A stretch of DNA of 64,000 nt from Vibrio sp. RE86 (GCF_013114545.1 NZ_VTXI01000013.1:49496-113495); one strand, 5' to 3'; shown: positions 1-10,166, numbered from the stretch's first letter. Notes: a model not told the origin generated them from the sequence alone. Numbers and translations: made by a program.

Positions 1-1228
1 AACGACCAAAGCCTGCAATGATCACTCGAGGCTGTTTGTTGATGATGTCACTTCTTACTTCTTCACTTGTGCCTGCATTTAGGCCGCGTGCATACCACTT
101 GCTTTGAGCCATCAAAAGCAATGGCGTGGTCACCATAGACAAGCTAACGACGACCAAAAGAAAAGCCGTCTGCTCTGAATCAAGTAACCCTTCGGTTGCA
201 GCTGCAGTAAAGATAACGAAAGCAAACTCACCACCTTGGCTCAATATCGCCGCCATCTTACTGCGCGATTTAGGGCCGCTACCTGCAATCCGCGCCAAGA
301 TGTAAAGAATCATCCCTTTGACAATGACCAAGCCCACTACCGCTGAAATCACCTCAAAAGGTTGCAGTGCTAATAGGCCTAAGTTGACCGCCATGCCGAC
401 CGCGATAAAGAACAGGCCAAGTAACAGCCCTTTAAAAGGTTCGATGGCAATTTCTAGCTCATGTCGATATTCACTTTCAGCCAGAAGTACCCCGGCCAAG
501 AAAGTCCCCAACGCCATCGATAGGCCGAGCTGTTTCATCATCAAGGCAATACCGATGACCAGCAGCAGCGCCGCGACCGTAAACAACTCTCGCACACCAC
601 TTAATACGACATAACGAAATAACGGTCTTAATAAGAAGTGACCGCCGACAAGCAGGCCACCAACACCGCCCAACATCCATAACGCATCAAGCCAATCCCC
701 TGCGGTATTACCCGCAAGGACAGGCAGTATCGCCAGCATTGGGATCACCGCGATATCTTGAAACAGCAGTACCGCAAAACCTGACTGACCCGTTTCGCCA
801 CCGGCTAAGCCTTGCTCTTCAATAACTCGTAGTGCAATCGCTGTGGAGGAAAGAGCCAGCCCCATTCCGATCACTAAGCTCGTTTGCCAGCTGGTTCCAG
901 CAAGGTAAGCCACGCTCGCCAAGACTAAGGTTGTCACCACCACTTGGGCGCCACCTAAACCGAGGATCGGCCCTCGCATCGCAAATAACTTTTTAGGGTT
1001 CAGCTCTAAGCCAATTAAGAACAGCAGTAAAACCACGCCAAACTCGGCGAAGTGCAAAATCGCTTCAACATCTCGAATCAGACCTAAGCCCCACGGGCCG
1101 ATAGCCACACCCGCCAATAGGTAACCCAGCACAGAGCCCAGCCCTAAACGCTGAGCTAAAGGAACAGCAACAACAGCGGCAGTCAGAAAGATTGCACTGC
1201 TTTGTAAAAAATCACTCTCAAGCGCCAT
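1..1228 (-). CDS. kefB: Glutathione-regulated K+/H+ efflux antiporter, KefB/KefC type (3' end cut off)
   Basis: Potassium:proton antiporter of the CPA2 family, gated by glutathione adducts and protecting cells from electrophiles. About 409 residues are visible. They begin [15 protein letters not shown] and hold about twelve hydrophobic segments typical of the Na+/H+ exchanger domain, with [13 protein letters not shown] and [11 protein letters not shown] motifs. The sequence then reaches a hydrophilic [10 protein letters not shown], the start of the Rossmann RCK (KTN) domain, where the window ends. Full-length homologues are about 600 residues, so roughly a third is missing at position 1. The start overlaps the end of the upstream kefG by 11 bp, so the two are translationally coupled. 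KefB versus KefC cannot be settled without the C-terminus; pairing with a KefG-like ancillary protein favours KefB. Confidence 0.9.
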   Translation of the reverse strand, partial: MALESDFLQSSAIFLTAAVVAVPLAQRLGLGSVLGYLLAGVAIGPWGLGLIRDVEAILHFAEFGVVLLLFLIGLELNPKKLFAMRGPILGLGGAQVVVTTLVLASVAYLAGTSWQTSLVIGMGLALSSTAIALRVIEEQGLAGGETGQSGFAVLLFQDIAVIPMLAILPVLAGNTAGDWLDALWMLGGVGGLLVGGHFLLRPLFRYVVLSGVRELFTVAALLLVIGIALMMKQLGLSMALGTFLAGVLLAESEYRHELEIAIEPFKGLLLGLFFIAVGMAVNLGLLALQPFEVISAVVGLVIVKGMILYILARIAGSGPKSRSKMAAILSQGGEFAFVIFTAAATEGLLDSEQTAFLLVVVSLSMVTTPLLLMAQSKWYARGLNAGTSEEVRSDIINKQPRVIIAGFGR

Positions 1229-1832
1229 GCTCACCTCCTAACTCCTGCGGATAAGCATAAAGGGGATCATTCAACCACTGGCGATAGAACTCAGCATGTT
1301 GATAGCGCTCCATCTCGGAGACATTGCGAGCCCAATACAGTACTAAAGGCTCAATCCAATGCATTTGGCACAATGCAGCTGTGAGCTCGAAAGGTTGAAG
1401 GATCTCTGATAAAGGATAGCGGTTATAGCCCGCTTTACTAAAGGCGTCTTCTTTACCGCCTGTCGTAATCACGCTGCGCCAATGCTTCCCTTTCAGCGCT
1501 TCTCCCTTACCAAAGGCGAAACCTTTACCTAATACTCGATCCAACCACTCTTTTAACAAGGCAGGACAAGAGTACATATAGAGAGGGTGATGAAAGACGA
1601 TCACATCGTGCTCATTAAGAAGTTGATGTTCTGCGCTGACATCAATAAAGAAGTCTGGATAGTGGGCATAAAGATCATGCACCGTGACATGCTCAAGCGA
1701 TTCGATCTTCTTGAGCATCATTTGATTGGCGACTGAGTCACGCGATTCAGGGTGAGCGTAAAGCACCAGCACTTTAGGTTTATCGGACAGTGAAGTCTGC
1801 ATTCCTTGGACAGCAATCCTTATATTATTCAT
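1218..1832 (-). CDS. kefG: KefG-like NAD(P)H oxidoreductase, ancillary subunit of KefB
   Basis: Flavodoxin-fold quinone reductase-like protein of the KefF/KefG family that binds and activates the partner Kef antiporter at the cytoplasmic face. The core starts [17 protein letters not shown], the usual phosphate-binding opening. It continues with [25 protein letters not shown] and the TTGGKEDAF loop. At 204 residues it is slightly longer than E. coli KefG because of an N-terminal extension; a second ATG at 1802 would give 194 residues. The 11-bp overlap with kefB supports co-expression. It is divergent from yheS across a 140-bp gap. Confidence 0.88.
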   Translation of the reverse strand: MNNIRIAVQGMQTSLSDKPKVLVLYAHPESRDSVANQMMLKKIESLEHVTVHDLYAHYPDFFIDVSAEHQLLNEHDVIVFHHPLYMYSCPALLKEWLDRVLGKGFAFGKGEALKGKHWRSVITTGGKEDAFSKAGYNRYPLSEILQPFELTAALCQMHWIEPLVLYWARNVSEMERYQHAEFYRQWLNDPLYAYPQELGGEHGA

Positions 1833-1972
1833 AGCCGTGTACGATTGTTTTTGTTGTAATTTATCGTTATCAGTTTGTTATACGTTGTTAGCCATCATAA
1901 CGCAACGATCGACATAAACAGATAACTGCCCTACTATTCGACGCAATACGAGCAAAGACAAAGCAAAAGATT

Positions 1973-3895
1973 ATGATTACCTTCTCTGGCATCCAGCTTC
2001 TTCGTGGTGGAAAACCGCTATTGGATCAAGCTTCCGCTACTATTCACCCAGGCGATAAAGTGGGTCTTGTGGGCAAAAACGGTTGTGGTAAATCCACCCT
2101 ATTCGCCCTAATTAAAGATGAACTTTCTATTGATGCGGGCAACTTTAGTAAACCTGCGCATTGGGAATTAGCTTGGGTTGCACAGGAAACGCCAGCGCTT
2201 GAACGCAGTGCAATTGAATATGTCATTGATGGTGATCGTGAGTACCGTGCTTTAGAAGCCGACCTATCCAAAGCCGAAGAGCAAGACAACGGCACGCTTG
2301 TGGCTGAGATTCACGGCAAGATCGAAACCATCGGTGGTTACAGCATTCGCGCACGCGCTTCTGAGCTGCTAGATGGTTTAGGTTTTAGCCAAGAGCAAAT
2401 GAGCTGGAACCTGACTCAATTCTCAGGTGGCTGGCGCATGCGCCTGAACTTAGCTCAAGCTCTGCTTTGCCGCTCTGATCTATTGCTACTCGATGAACCG
2501 ACCAACCACTTAGACTTGGATGCGGTTATGTGGCTCGAACGCTGGCTACAAAACTACCCCGGCACACTTGTTTTGATCTCTCACGATCGTGACTTTTTAG
2601 ACCCGATCGTCGGCCGTATTATTCATGTTGAGAATCAAGAGCTCAATGAGTACACCGGTAACTACTCATCGTTTGAAGATCAACGCGCTCAGAAGCTGAT
2701 CCTTCAACAAGCTCAATTTGAGAAGCAGCAGAAACAGATGTCGCACATGCAAAGCTACATTGATCGTTTCCGCTACAAGGCATCAAAAGCACGCCAAGCT
2801 CAAAGTCGCATCAAAGCACTGGAGCGCATGGAAAAAGTGCTACCTGCTCAGCTGGATAACCCATTTAGCTTCCAGTTCCGCGATCCTGATGCTCTGCCAA
2901 ACCCAATCATCATGATGGACGAAGTCTCAGCAGGCTATGATGACAACCTGATTCTCGAGAAGATTCGCCTTAACTTGGTACCAGGCAGCCGTATCGGTCT
3001 TCTTGGACGCAATGGCGCAGGTAAATCGACCCTCATTAAGCTGCTCTCGCGTGAGTTGAACCCTCAAGGCGGTGATCTGACTTATTCTCAAGGGGTAAAG
3101 ATTGGATACTTTGCTCAGCACCAGTTAGAGACACTGCATCCAGAAGAGACACCACTGCAACACATGATGCAAATCGCGCCTGATAAGAACGAGCTTGAGC
3201 TACGTAACTATTTAGGTAGCTTTGGTTTCCAAGGTGATAAAGCGCTCGAGAAAGTGGCACCCTTTTCAGGGGGTGAAAAAGCGCGTCTCGTATTGGCACT
3301 GGTCGTATGGCAAAAACCGAACTTGCTGCTACTCGATGAGCCAACCAACCACTTGGACCTCGATATGCGTCAAGCCCTCACCATGGCACTGCAAACCTTC
3401 GAAGGGGCGATGGTGATTGTCTCGCACGATCGTTATCTACTGCGCGCAACGACCGATGATCTGTATCTAGTTCACGACCGCCAAGTCGCTCCATTTGATG
3501 GTGACCTCAATGATTACTATAAGTGGCTGACTGAGCAGCAAAAAGCGGAGCGTAAAGAAGCGCAAGCATCGCAACCTGCAAAAGAGACCACCAACAGTGC
3601 TGCTGCGAAAAAAGACCAAAAGCGCCGTGAAGCAGAATTCCGTAAACAGACCGCTCCTCTTCGCAAAAACCTGACAAAACTTGAAGAAAAAATGGATAAG
3701 TTGGGTAGCCAATTAGCTGAGGCCGAAACGCAATTGTCCGATAACTCACTTTATGATGCCGAAAATAAAGCTAAACTTAATCAAGTACTGGCTGTTCAGG
3801 CGAACAGTAAAAGTGAACTTGAAGACGTTGAAATGGAGTGGATGGCTCTACAAGAAGAACTAGAACAGATGGAACAGGAGTTCAACAGCCTATGA
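1973..3895 (+). CDS. yheS: ABC-F family ATPase YheS
   Basis: Soluble ABC-F protein of 640 residues with two nucleotide-binding domains and no membrane segments. ABC-F proteins act on the ribosome. Walker A motifs are GKNGCGKST (about 34-42) and GRNGAGKST (about 345-353). Each half has a signature (FSGGWRMRLN, FSGGEKARLV) and a LLLLDEPTNHLDLD Walker B. The linker between the domains is charged and helical (QKQMSHMQSYIDRFRYKASK), and the C-terminal tail from about residue 530 is a Lys/Glu-rich coiled coil. Its stop codon overlaps the start of the next gene (ATGA). It heads a yheS-TIGR02444-yheT-yheU run conserved in vibrios. Confidence 0.95.
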   Translation: MITFSGIQLLRGGKPLLDQASATIHPGDKVGLVGKNGCGKSTLFALIKDELSIDAGNFSKPAHWELAWVAQETPALERSAIEYVIDGDREYRALEADLSKAEEQDNGTLVAEIHGKIETIGGYSIRARASELLDGLGFSQEQMSWNLTQFSGGWRMRLNLAQALLCRSDLLLLDEPTNHLDLDAVMWLERWLQNYPGTLVLISHDRDFLDPIVGRIIHVENQELNEYTGNYSSFEDQRAQKLILQQAQFEKQQKQMSHMQSYIDRFRYKASKARQAQSRIKALERMEKVLPAQLDNPFSFQFRDPDALPNPIIMMDEVSAGYDDNLILEKIRLNLVPGSRIGLLGRNGAGKSTLIKLLSRELNPQGGDLTYSQGVKIGYFAQHQLETLHPEETPLQHMMQIAPDKNELELRNYLGSFGFQGDKALEKVAPFSGGEKARLVLALVVWQKPNLLLLDEPTNHLDLDMRQALTMALQTFEGAMVIVSHDRYLLRATTDDLYLVHDRQVAPFDGDLNDYYKWLTEQQKAERKEAQASQPAKETTNSAAAKKDQKRREAEFRKQTAPLRKNLTKLEEKMDKLGSQLAEAETQLSDNSLYDAENKAKLNQVLAVQANSKSELEDVEMEWMALQEELEQMEQEFNSL

Positions 3896-4371
3896 GTTCA
3901 AAGCACGTCACGATTTCCCTAACACTGGAACGTTTATGGCAATTCAGTTTGCAATACTACAGTGTGCGTGAAGTGAAAGAGGCGTGCTTGAATCTGCAAA
4001 ACCAGTTCAAAGGTAATGTAAACCTGCTGCTACTGCTTAAATGGCTCGACGAGCAGCAGGTATGCTTTCAAGAACAGGACTGGCACCGTGTTGAAGAGTG
4101 TCTTGGCCGATCAGAAGCGCTATTACTGAGCTACCGAGAGCTAAGACGTAAACTCAAGTCTCACGTGACAGACACCCTTTACCGCGAATCTCTTCAGTTT
4201 GAATTGCAGCTAGAAAAGCAGCAGCAATCTGACTTAGTTGACTGCATCAACAGCATCCAACTGGAAGTGAATCACGGTGAACCACTCACTCTGCGTTACT
4301 GCCGCCAATTGGGTGGTGAACAACTCTACAGTTCATTTGCCCAGCCCATCGATAATATTGCCAACCTCTAG
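3892..4371 (+). CDS. TIGR02444 (DUF2390) family protein
   Basis: Small protein of 159 residues of the TIGR02444 type, function unknown. I chose the ATG at 3892 because it overlaps the yheS stop in an ATGA junction; a longer reading from 3838 would lie inside yheS. The sequence starts MSSKHVTISLTLERLWQFSL, then YSVREVKEACLNLQNQFKGNVNLLLLLKWL. It is largely alpha-helical with a Gln/Leu-rich segment (LQFELQLEKQQQ), and has no signal peptide or membrane span. It lies between yheS and yheT, so it is probably co-transcribed with them. Assignment rests on remembered family sequence and context. Confidence 0.82.
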   Translation: MSSKHVTISLTLERLWQFSLQYYSVREVKEACLNLQNQFKGNVNLLLLLKWLDEQQVCFQEQDWHRVEECLGRSEALLLSYRELRRKLKSHVTDTLYRESLQFELQLEKQQQSDLVDCINSIQLEVNHGEPLTLRYCRQLGGEQLYSSFAQPIDNIANL

Positions 4372-4385
4372 CTTAGAGACTGCCT

Positions 4386-5360
4386 ATGACTCAATTTGTT
4401 GCCGCTAAAGGATTAGCGAACCCACACCTGCAAACCCTAGCTCCGCGCTTTATCCGCAAGAAAGCGTTGTTTGAACCGATTTGGCAAACGCTCGACACGC
4501 CTGATGGAGACTTCTTAGACATTGCATGGAGTGAGGAGGTTGAGAACTCGGATACAAGCAAACCTATCTTTGTTCTCTTTCATGGCTTAGAAGGATGTTT
4601 CTACAGCCCATACGCCAATGGATTAATGAACGCGTTTGCCAAACAAGGCTGGCTTTCCGTCATGATGCACTTTAGAGGCTGTAGCGGTAAACCGAATAAA
4701 CTGGCTCGCGCTTACCACTCTGGTGAAGTGGAAGATGCCCGTTTCTTCCTCGAACATTTGAACCAACGTTTTCCAAACCAAACCAAGGTCGCGGTCGGGA
4801 TCTCGCTGGGTGGCAATATGCTGGCGAACTATTTAGCCAAATACAGCGATGAACCACTACTCGATGCAGCGACAATTGTGTCAGCTCCTTTTGACCTTTC
4901 GGCTTGCTCGGAACGGATCGAACAAGGGTTCTCTAGGCTTTACAAAAACTATCTGCTTTCATCTCTGAAAAAGAGCGCGCTGCAAAAACACCAGCTACTC
5001 AAAGGAAAACTAGGGCTCAATTATCACAACATTAAGCGAGTCACTAAGCTGTATGAGTTTGATGATTTGATCACAGCGCCATTGCATGGTTTTAAAGATG
5101 CGGAAGATTACTATCAGCAATGCTCTGGGATTCATCGCTTAAAAGAGATCAAACTGCCGACTCAGATCATTCACGCCAAAGACGATCCTTTCATGACTGA
5201 TGCGGTGATCCCAAAGTATGTGTTGCCAGATAACATCGACTATCGCTTGTTTGAGCAAGGTGGTCATGTTGGCTTTGTCACAGGCAGTGCGATTAAACCG
5301 AGATTCTGGTTAGAAGAGGCGCTTCCTGCCTACTATGAAAGTTTGGCAGATACGGCATAA
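4386..5360 (+). CDS. yheT: Alpha/beta hydrolase YheT
   Basis: Cytosolic alpha/beta hydrolase of the YheT/ABHD1-3 group, 324 residues; the physiological substrate is not known. It begins with the family's NPHLQTLAPRF stretch. The nucleophile elbow is VGISLGGNM with Ser near residue 140, preceded by the oxyanion strand FVLFHGLEG. The acid is likely the Asp of HAKDDPFM and the base the His of EQGGHVGFV near residue 292. It starts 14 nt after the TIGR02444 gene and is followed by yheU after 40 nt, the same neighbourhood as E. coli yheT-yheU. Confidence 0.92.
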   Translation: MTQFVAAKGLANPHLQTLAPRFIRKKALFEPIWQTLDTPDGDFLDIAWSEEVENSDTSKPIFVLFHGLEGCFYSPYANGLMNAFAKQGWLSVMMHFRGCSGKPNKLARAYHSGEVEDARFFLEHLNQRFPNQTKVAVGISLGGNMLANYLAKYSDEPLLDAATIVSAPFDLSACSERIEQGFSRLYKNYLLSSLKKSALQKHQLLKGKLGLNYHNIKRVTKLYEFDDLITAPLHGFKDAEDYYQQCSGIHRLKEIKLPTQIIHAKDDPFMTDAVIPKYVLPDNIDYRLFEQGGHVGFVTGSAIKPRFWLEEALPAYYESLADTA

Positions 5361-5400
5361 TACGCGGGTATTTTCACGAACATAAAAGACAGAGGTATTT

Positions 5401-5613
5401 ATGATCGTTCCATGGCAACAAATCGACTCAGACACTCTAGACAATCTCATCCGAGAATTTGTCCTGCGCGAAGGTACTGACTACGGTGACGTCGAGATAT
5501 CAACCCAAGACAAAGTCGACCAAATTCGCTCTCAACTTGAGTCTGGCGAGGCGGTTGTGGTCTTTTCTGAACTGCACGAAACCGTCGATATTCAACTCAA
5601 GCAGCGTTTTTAA
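5401..5613 (+). CDS. yheU: YheU family protein
   Basis: Short acidic protein of 70 residues, usual for the YheU (UPF0270) family of unknown function. It begins [21 protein letters not shown] and contains the family's [10 protein letters not shown] segment and a C-terminal [16 protein letters not shown]. An AGAGG ribosome-binding site precedes the ATG by 6 nt. In E. coli yheU also sits between yheT and prkB, as here. Confidence 0.92.
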   Translation: MIVPWQQIDSDTLDNLIREFVLREGTDYGDVEISTQDKVDQIRSQLESGEAVVVFSELHETVDIQLKQRF

Positions 5614-5703
5614 GTTTTAAAACACATCATGCAGTGACGGCAATAGAAAGCATGATATAGTGCGCATTGAAAACAGGAACGTTACTCACAGACAAGGTTT
5701 GTC

Positions 5704-6573
5704 ATGTCCGCAAAACACCCTATTATCGCCGTTACTGGTTCCTCTGGTGCTGGTACTACTACGACTTCAGAAGCTTTCCGTAAGATGTTCAATATGATGA
5801 ACGTCAAACCCGCTTGGGTTGAAGGCGATAGCTTCCACCGCTTTACTCGCCCAGAAATGGACGTCGAGATTCGCAAAGCGCGTGAACAAGGTCGCCACAT
5901 TAGCTACTTTGGTCCACAGGCCAATGATTTTGGCGGTCTAGCTGAGTTCTTCCGTAAGTATGGTCAAGAAGGTATCGGGCAGGTTCGTAGCTACTTACAC
6001 ACCTTTGATGAGGCTGTGCCTTACAATCAAATGCCCGGCACATTCACACCTTGGCAAGACCTACCAGAAAACTCAGATGTCCTTTTTTATGAAGGATTGC
6101 ATGGTGGTGTGGTCGATGGTGATGTCAACGTCGCTCAACATGTCGATTTTCTGATTGGTATGGTACCGATTGTAAACCTTGAGTGGATTCAGAAGTTTGT
6201 TCGTGACACTCGCGATAGAGGCCACTCTCGTGAAGCCGTTATGGATTCAATCGTTCGCTCAATGGACGATTATCTCAACTATATCACTCCTCAATTTTCA
6301 CGTACTCACATTAACTTTCAGCGTGTCCCGACCGTTGATACATCAAACCCTCTTAATGCAAAAGGCATCCCTAGCTTAGATGAGAGTTTCGTCGTCATTC
6401 GCCTACGTGGTATCAAAAATGTCGACTTCCCATATCTTCTGGCGATGATTGATGGTTCATTTATGTCCCGTCACAACACCATTGTTGTCCCTGGTGGCAA
6501 GATGAGTTTTGCAATGGAGTTGATTGTGCGCCCTATCCTTCAACAGCTGATTGAAACTGGCAAAATTGGTTAA
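5704..6573 (+). CDS. prkB: Phosphoribulokinase-like kinase PrkB
   Basis: P-loop kinase of the phosphoribulokinase/uridine kinase family, 289 residues. The P-loop is TGSSGAGTTT at residues 11-20, followed by VEGDSFHRFTRPEMD, the substrate-binding region. In gamma-proteobacteria without a Calvin cycle this protein is kept next to crp, and its in vivo substrate is uncertain. There is no RuBisCO gene in the window. It lies 90 nt after yheU with its own likely promoter (a GATATAGT -10-like stretch in the gap), and about 240 bp before crp. Confidence 0.93.
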   Translation: MSAKHPIIAVTGSSGAGTTTTSEAFRKMFNMMNVKPAWVEGDSFHRFTRPEMDVEIRKAREQGRHISYFGPQANDFGGLAEFFRKYGQEGIGQVRSYLHTFDEAVPYNQMPGTFTPWQDLPENSDVLFYEGLHGGVVDGDVNVAQHVDFLIGMVPIVNLEWIQKFVRDTRDRGHSREAVMDSIVRSMDDYLNYITPQFSRTHINFQRVPTVDTSNPLNAKGIPSLDESFVVIRLRGIKNVDFPYLLAMIDGSFMSRHNTIVVPGGKMSFAMELIVRPILQQLIETGKIG

Positions 6574-6606
6574 GGCTCAGGCGTAGAACACGATTACTTT
6601 TCATAC

Positions 6607-6622
6607 CGTGATCATGTGCACA
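6607..6622 (+). promoter_or_regulatory. Probable CRP-binding site in the crp leader
   Basis: CGTGA-TCATGT-GCACA matches the CRP consensus TGTGA-N6-TCACA with one mismatch in each half-site. It lies about 190 bp upstream of the crp start codon, where E. coli crp also carries autoregulatory sites. The site is seen in the sequence; autoregulation is inferred from E. coli. Confidence 0.5.
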
Positions 6623-6814
6623 GTTTTGCGTAGTAAATACACCGTACGACCCGATTAAAATCAAGAAATCGTTTTCGAAAAAGGATACTATTTCAAACCG
6701 AAACACAAGTTAGCTTGCAGCATTTGTAAAGTGCTCTTATCCTAGTAAGCCAATTTAAGGCTTCGCTAAAATATGGAAAGCGGCAAGCGTACCCTGCAGA
6801 GGAAGTGAGATATT

Positions 6815-7447
6815 ATGGTTCTAGGTAAACCTCAAACCGATCCAACATTAGAGTGGTTCCTTTCACACTGTCATATTCATAAGTACCCATCAAAAAGCAC
6901 GCTAATTCACGCGGGCGAGAAAGCTGAAACGTTGTACTACATCGTTAAAGGCTCTGTTGCGGTTCTTATCAAAGACGAAGAAGGTAAGGAAATGATCCTT
7001 TCTTACCTAAACCAAGGCGACTTTATCGGTGAGCTTGGTCTATTTGAAGAAGATCAAGAGCGTACAGCTTGGGTTCGTGCTAAATCTCCTTGTGAAGTTG
7101 CGGAAATCTCTTTCAAGAAGTTCCGTCAGCTTATCCAAGTTAATCCAGACATCCTAATGCGTCTTTCTGCGCAAATGGCAAGCCGCCTACAAGTGACTAG
7201 CCAAAAAGTAGGTGACCTAGCATTCCTAGACGTGACTGGCCGTATCGCTCAAACGCTACTAAACCTAGCGAAACAACCTGACGCGATGACTCACCCAGAC
7301 GGCATGCAAATCAAGATCACTCGTCAAGAGATTGGTCAGATTGTTGGCTGTTCACGTGAAACAGTTGGTCGTATCCTGAAGATGCTAGAAGAGCAGAACC
7401 TAATTTCTGCACACGGTAAAACTATCGTAGTATACGGCACTCGTTAA
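6815..7447 (+). CDS. crp: cAMP receptor protein CRP
   Basis: Global cAMP-dependent transcription regulator of 210 residues, almost identical to E. coli CRP over its whole length. The cyclic-nucleotide pocket is [17 protein letters not shown], where vibrio-type Thr replaces the E. coli Ser beside the phosphate-binding Arg. The dimer helix is [20 protein letters not shown]. The recognition helix is [15 protein letters not shown], with the Arg/Glu/Arg contacts kept. A GAGGAAGTGAG ribosome-binding region precedes the ATG. A strong terminator follows at 7473. Confidence 0.99.
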   Translation: MVLGKPQTDPTLEWFLSHCHIHKYPSKSTLIHAGEKAETLYYIVKGSVAVLIKDEEGKEMILSYLNQGDFIGELGLFEEDQERTAWVRAKSPCEVAEISFKKFRQLIQVNPDILMRLSAQMASRLQVTSQKVGDLAFLDVTGRIAQTLLNLAKQPDAMTHPDGMQIKITRQEIGQIVGCSRETVGRILKMLEEQNLISAHGKTIVVYGTR

Positions 7448-7470
7448 TTTAATTAGCGAATCAGAATTTA

Positions 7471-7496
7471 AAAGCCACCTCAGGGTGGCTTTTTTG
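7471..7496 (+). terminator. Rho-independent terminator after crp, usable from both sides
   Basis: AGCCACC (7473-7479), loop TCAG, GGTGGCT (7484-7490), then six T. The A-run on the left would also serve the convergent lipoprotein gene ending at 7506. Confidence 0.88.
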
Positions 7497-7505
7497 CATT
7501 ACAGT

Positions 7506-9938
7506 CTAGTTCATCAATTGGATAACACGCTGCGTTGTTCTGTACTCAGCTATGCTTCCTTTCGACCAATAAAGTTCTGACAGTTCATAGTCTGCCTCCA
7601 CGATATAACTGCCATCTTCTCTTTGCTTCAAAATGCTGTAGGTGAAGTAAAGCGTAGCCTGCACCGCGGCAGCACCTACAATGCCACTCCCAGTTAACTG
7701 GCCTAACTCATTAATCGAGTAGGTAACCCTGCTAACATTGAACTCATCTGTCTTGCGCTGCACACGACCGCCACCCGCAGCGACATACAGCTCTAACGTA
7801 ACATTGCTAATAGAGCCACCGTCTAAGGAAAGCTGAGAGGGCGTTCCTGTCGTTATTGTACAATCACCATCAGCTCGATTTTGAGTATAAGTCGTCAAAG
7901 AAAAATCGTTCTTAACCAACTCTGGAGTAAATGGAATAAGACTTTCTTTTGTATAAGGTAGTGCCAAATGAGGCGCTTCAAATAGGATGTCACCCTCAAA
8001 CTGCTCAGGGCATACAAATTGTCCGGAGCCAATTTTCGCTGGCCAGTAACGACAAACAGATAGGAACTTTCCTTTTCGACTTGCGCCCTCACCCACAGGG
8101 TCTTTGTAGTATGAATCAGCACATCCAACTAAACGCGTTGGCTGCCAAGCGACTTGCGTAGCATGACCACAGATTTTGCCGGCTTCACACTTAGAACGGC
8201 CTGAAGCTGCATCATAAACTAAGTTCCCAACTTCATTTTCATAATAAATTCGAATCGTGTCGGCCACTTCTGGCCTAGCGCCACCAATAAACAAGTTTTC
8301 GCCTTGAAGATAACCGGCATCAGTCAGGTCTGAGTTTTTCTCTTTTCCTGTTGCATGGCGCCATAATCCATATATCGCAGAATAATCGGCGTAGTCTTGA
8401 GCCTCAAGTTCAAGGATTTCGTTAAAGTGCAGAGGTTTATTCGGATCGTGGATATCTCGATAATAATTATGCTTATCTATGTAAGCGTCGATTTGCGCTG
8501 TAGACTGCTGACGAGGATTGTACGCACGAAAGTAAGGGATAAACGTTCTATTGAACGTACACACTACCGCCGATTTACCGGCCAAATCACCCTCTTTATA
8601 ACTGTCAGTCACACAAGCCGCTTCTGTCGCTCGGCTCGTGATTATTTGAGCGTAGTTGTAACATGGCTTTTCATCACTACAGGCCGTAATAAAGCGTTTT
8701 TTATCATAATCAAAAGCATCAAAGTCATACGTTGCGCCTTGCGTCTTCCACGCCTCGGCTGCGCTCTCGATCGATACTGATGAGTTATCTGAAAGGAATC
8801 GAATCTCTCCTATATCTTTTGTGGGATCGATAAACAGATCTCCCACATCCAGCGTCGAGAAGTCATATTCTGTAAATTCTTGACTCTCGATAAGAGCATT
8901 CATTCTCGTACGTGCAAGTTCAAGCATTGCATCGCTTTGCTTCAACTGCAGTCTAGTCGACAGCTTAGACTTATCACCAAACTGGTTTTGACGAATAGTG
9001 TTTAGTGGCTCTAGGCTGAGTCCTTGTAACTCATCACTTGGAGGAGATGTTCCGTCTTCCCCACCACCATCTCCAGGTGAAGTAGACCCACCACCACCAG
9101 TGCTGCCTCCAGGGTTTGGTTTACTGCCGCTACCGCCGCCACCATAACTTGGTGTTCCTGGGTTAATTGGGTCATCGTAACTAGGATATTCACCATCAAG
9201 CGGGGAATTTGAAGAATCGTCTTCACTGTCTAGTTCACCTTCAGGAAGAACCCCTTCTTCAATCTCCCCAAGCTCATTAATTTCACATACCGCATTAGGA
9301 TCTTGTGAGATGCCTTCGGAACAACCTGCAATTTCCTCTAATTGTTCTGCAACACTGTCAAAGTCTTCGAGGATTTCTGGATCATTAAGTAGATCACTAG
9401 CAACCATGCTGACAGCAATTTTGGCCACTTTTTTATTCTTCTTCTCAAAGAAATCGCCTAAAACTTCGGAAGGTTCAACACCAAGTACTTCAGCCACTTC
9501 TGATATCGCTTCTTCAATAGAAAGTCCTTTCTTAACCTTCTCATTGACTAACGTCGAGAGCGGTGTGATCTCTTTCTGCCCTTTTGGGGCCGATAATGTA
9601 AACGCTTTATTTACGACTCGAACAAGGCCAGAATCAGGATCAAAGTCCTTGGTTTGCCCAGGAATCGTTTGTACAACGACAGGGTAATCAAGAATATTAA
9701 GGCCATCAGAGATTTTCAGCCTCACTTTACCTAAGCGATTCGTTAACCCTTGAGGCTCATTGGCATCCATTGAACCATCCTCATTAAGATCGACCCAGAC
9801 TTGTGCGTTGCGTAAGTAGCCATCAATCGCCGTGTACTCCGCCTCTGAAGAGTCTTGACGTATTTCGTTTTCTATACCACAACCCACTAAGATCGAACTC
9901 GCAATCAAGCTCAAGGACAGTGTTCGAAGCTTCTCCAT
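7506..9938 (-). CDS. Large lipoprotein with a CAP (SCP/PR-1-like) domain
   Basis: Predicted surface or periplasmic lipoprotein of 810 residues; no named homologue recognised. Residues 1-20 form a lipoprotein signal ending in lipobox LVGC (Cys20). Residues about 38-65 (DGYLRNAQVWVDLNEDGSMD) carry an Asp-rich, possibly Ca2+-binding loop. Residues about 100-200 are helical (ITPLSTLVNEKVKKGLSIEEA). About 220-310 is an acidic then Gly/Ser/Pro-rich low-complexity linker. A CAP domain follows at about 480-640, with HNYYRDIHDP, GENLFIGGARP, CGHATQVAWQPTRLVGCA and LSVCRYWPAK; the His and Glu typical of the CAP cavity are present. The last ~150 residues look like a beta-rich domain. It is convergent with crp and transcribed from its own ~230-bp upstream gap. 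Function unknown; adhesion, proteolysis or sterol/lipid binding have been proposed for CAP proteins. Confidence 0.85.
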   Translation of the reverse strand: MEKLRTLSLSLIASSILVGCGIENEIRQDSSEAEYTAIDGYLRNAQVWVDLNEDGSMDANEPQGLTNRLGKVRLKISDGLNILDYPVVVQTIPGQTKDFDPDSGLVRVVNKAFTLSAPKGQKEITPLSTLVNEKVKKGLSIEEAISEVAEVLGVEPSEVLGDFFEKKNKKVAKIAVSMVASDLLNDPEILEDFDSVAEQLEEIAGCSEGISQDPNAVCEINELGEIEEGVLPEGELDSEDDSSNSPLDGEYPSYDDPINPGTPSYGGGGSGSKPNPGGSTGGGGSTSPGDGGGEDGTSPPSDELQGLSLEPLNTIRQNQFGDKSKLSTRLQLKQSDAMLELARTRMNALIESQEFTEYDFSTLDVGDLFIDPTKDIGEIRFLSDNSSVSIESAAEAWKTQGATYDFDAFDYDKKRFITACSDEKPCYNYAQIITSRATEAACVTDSYKEGDLAGKSAVVCTFNRTFIPYFRAYNPRQQSTAQIDAYIDKHNYYRDIHDPNKPLHFNEILELEAQDYADYSAIYGLWRHATGKEKNSDLTDAGYLQGENLFIGGARPEVADTIRIYYENEVGNLVYDAASGRSKCEAGKICGHATQVAWQPTRLVGCADSYYKDPVGEGASRKGKFLSVCRYWPAKIGSGQFVCPEQFEGDILFEAPHLALPYTKESLIPFTPELVKNDFSLTTYTQNRADGDCTITTGTPSQLSLDGGSISNVTLELYVAAGGGRVQRKTDEFNVSRVTYSINELGQLTGSGIVGAAAVQATLYFTYSILKQREDGSYIVEADYELSELYWSKGSIAEYRTTQRVIQLMN

Positions 9939-10166
9939 GCTGCCACCAATTTACAGAACAATAGACCGTAAAAATATTAGCAAAGAAAATACCTGTTATC
10001 TATTGGATGGCTAAGATGAAGACGAATTAACGAGATTCGTTTTGAAATCGTGTAGATAAGAAAGAGATAAACTGGAAGGTTAACGTTAAGCGATATTCTT
10101 TGCTAAAAATAAGGCTAGAGTCAGGTGATAAAGATATAAAGAACCATCCCTATCACCTACGTAATC

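Noticed and set aside
5704..6573. Calvin-cycle phosphoribulokinase
   Set aside because: Sequence is of the PrkB type kept next to crp in non-autotrophic gamma-proteobacteria, and no RuBisCO or other cycle gene is present in the window.
8397..8780. 127-codon plus-strand ORF antisense to the CAP lipoprotein
   Set aside because: Basic, low-information translation opposite a gene with clear signal peptide and CAP motifs; no ribosome-binding site.
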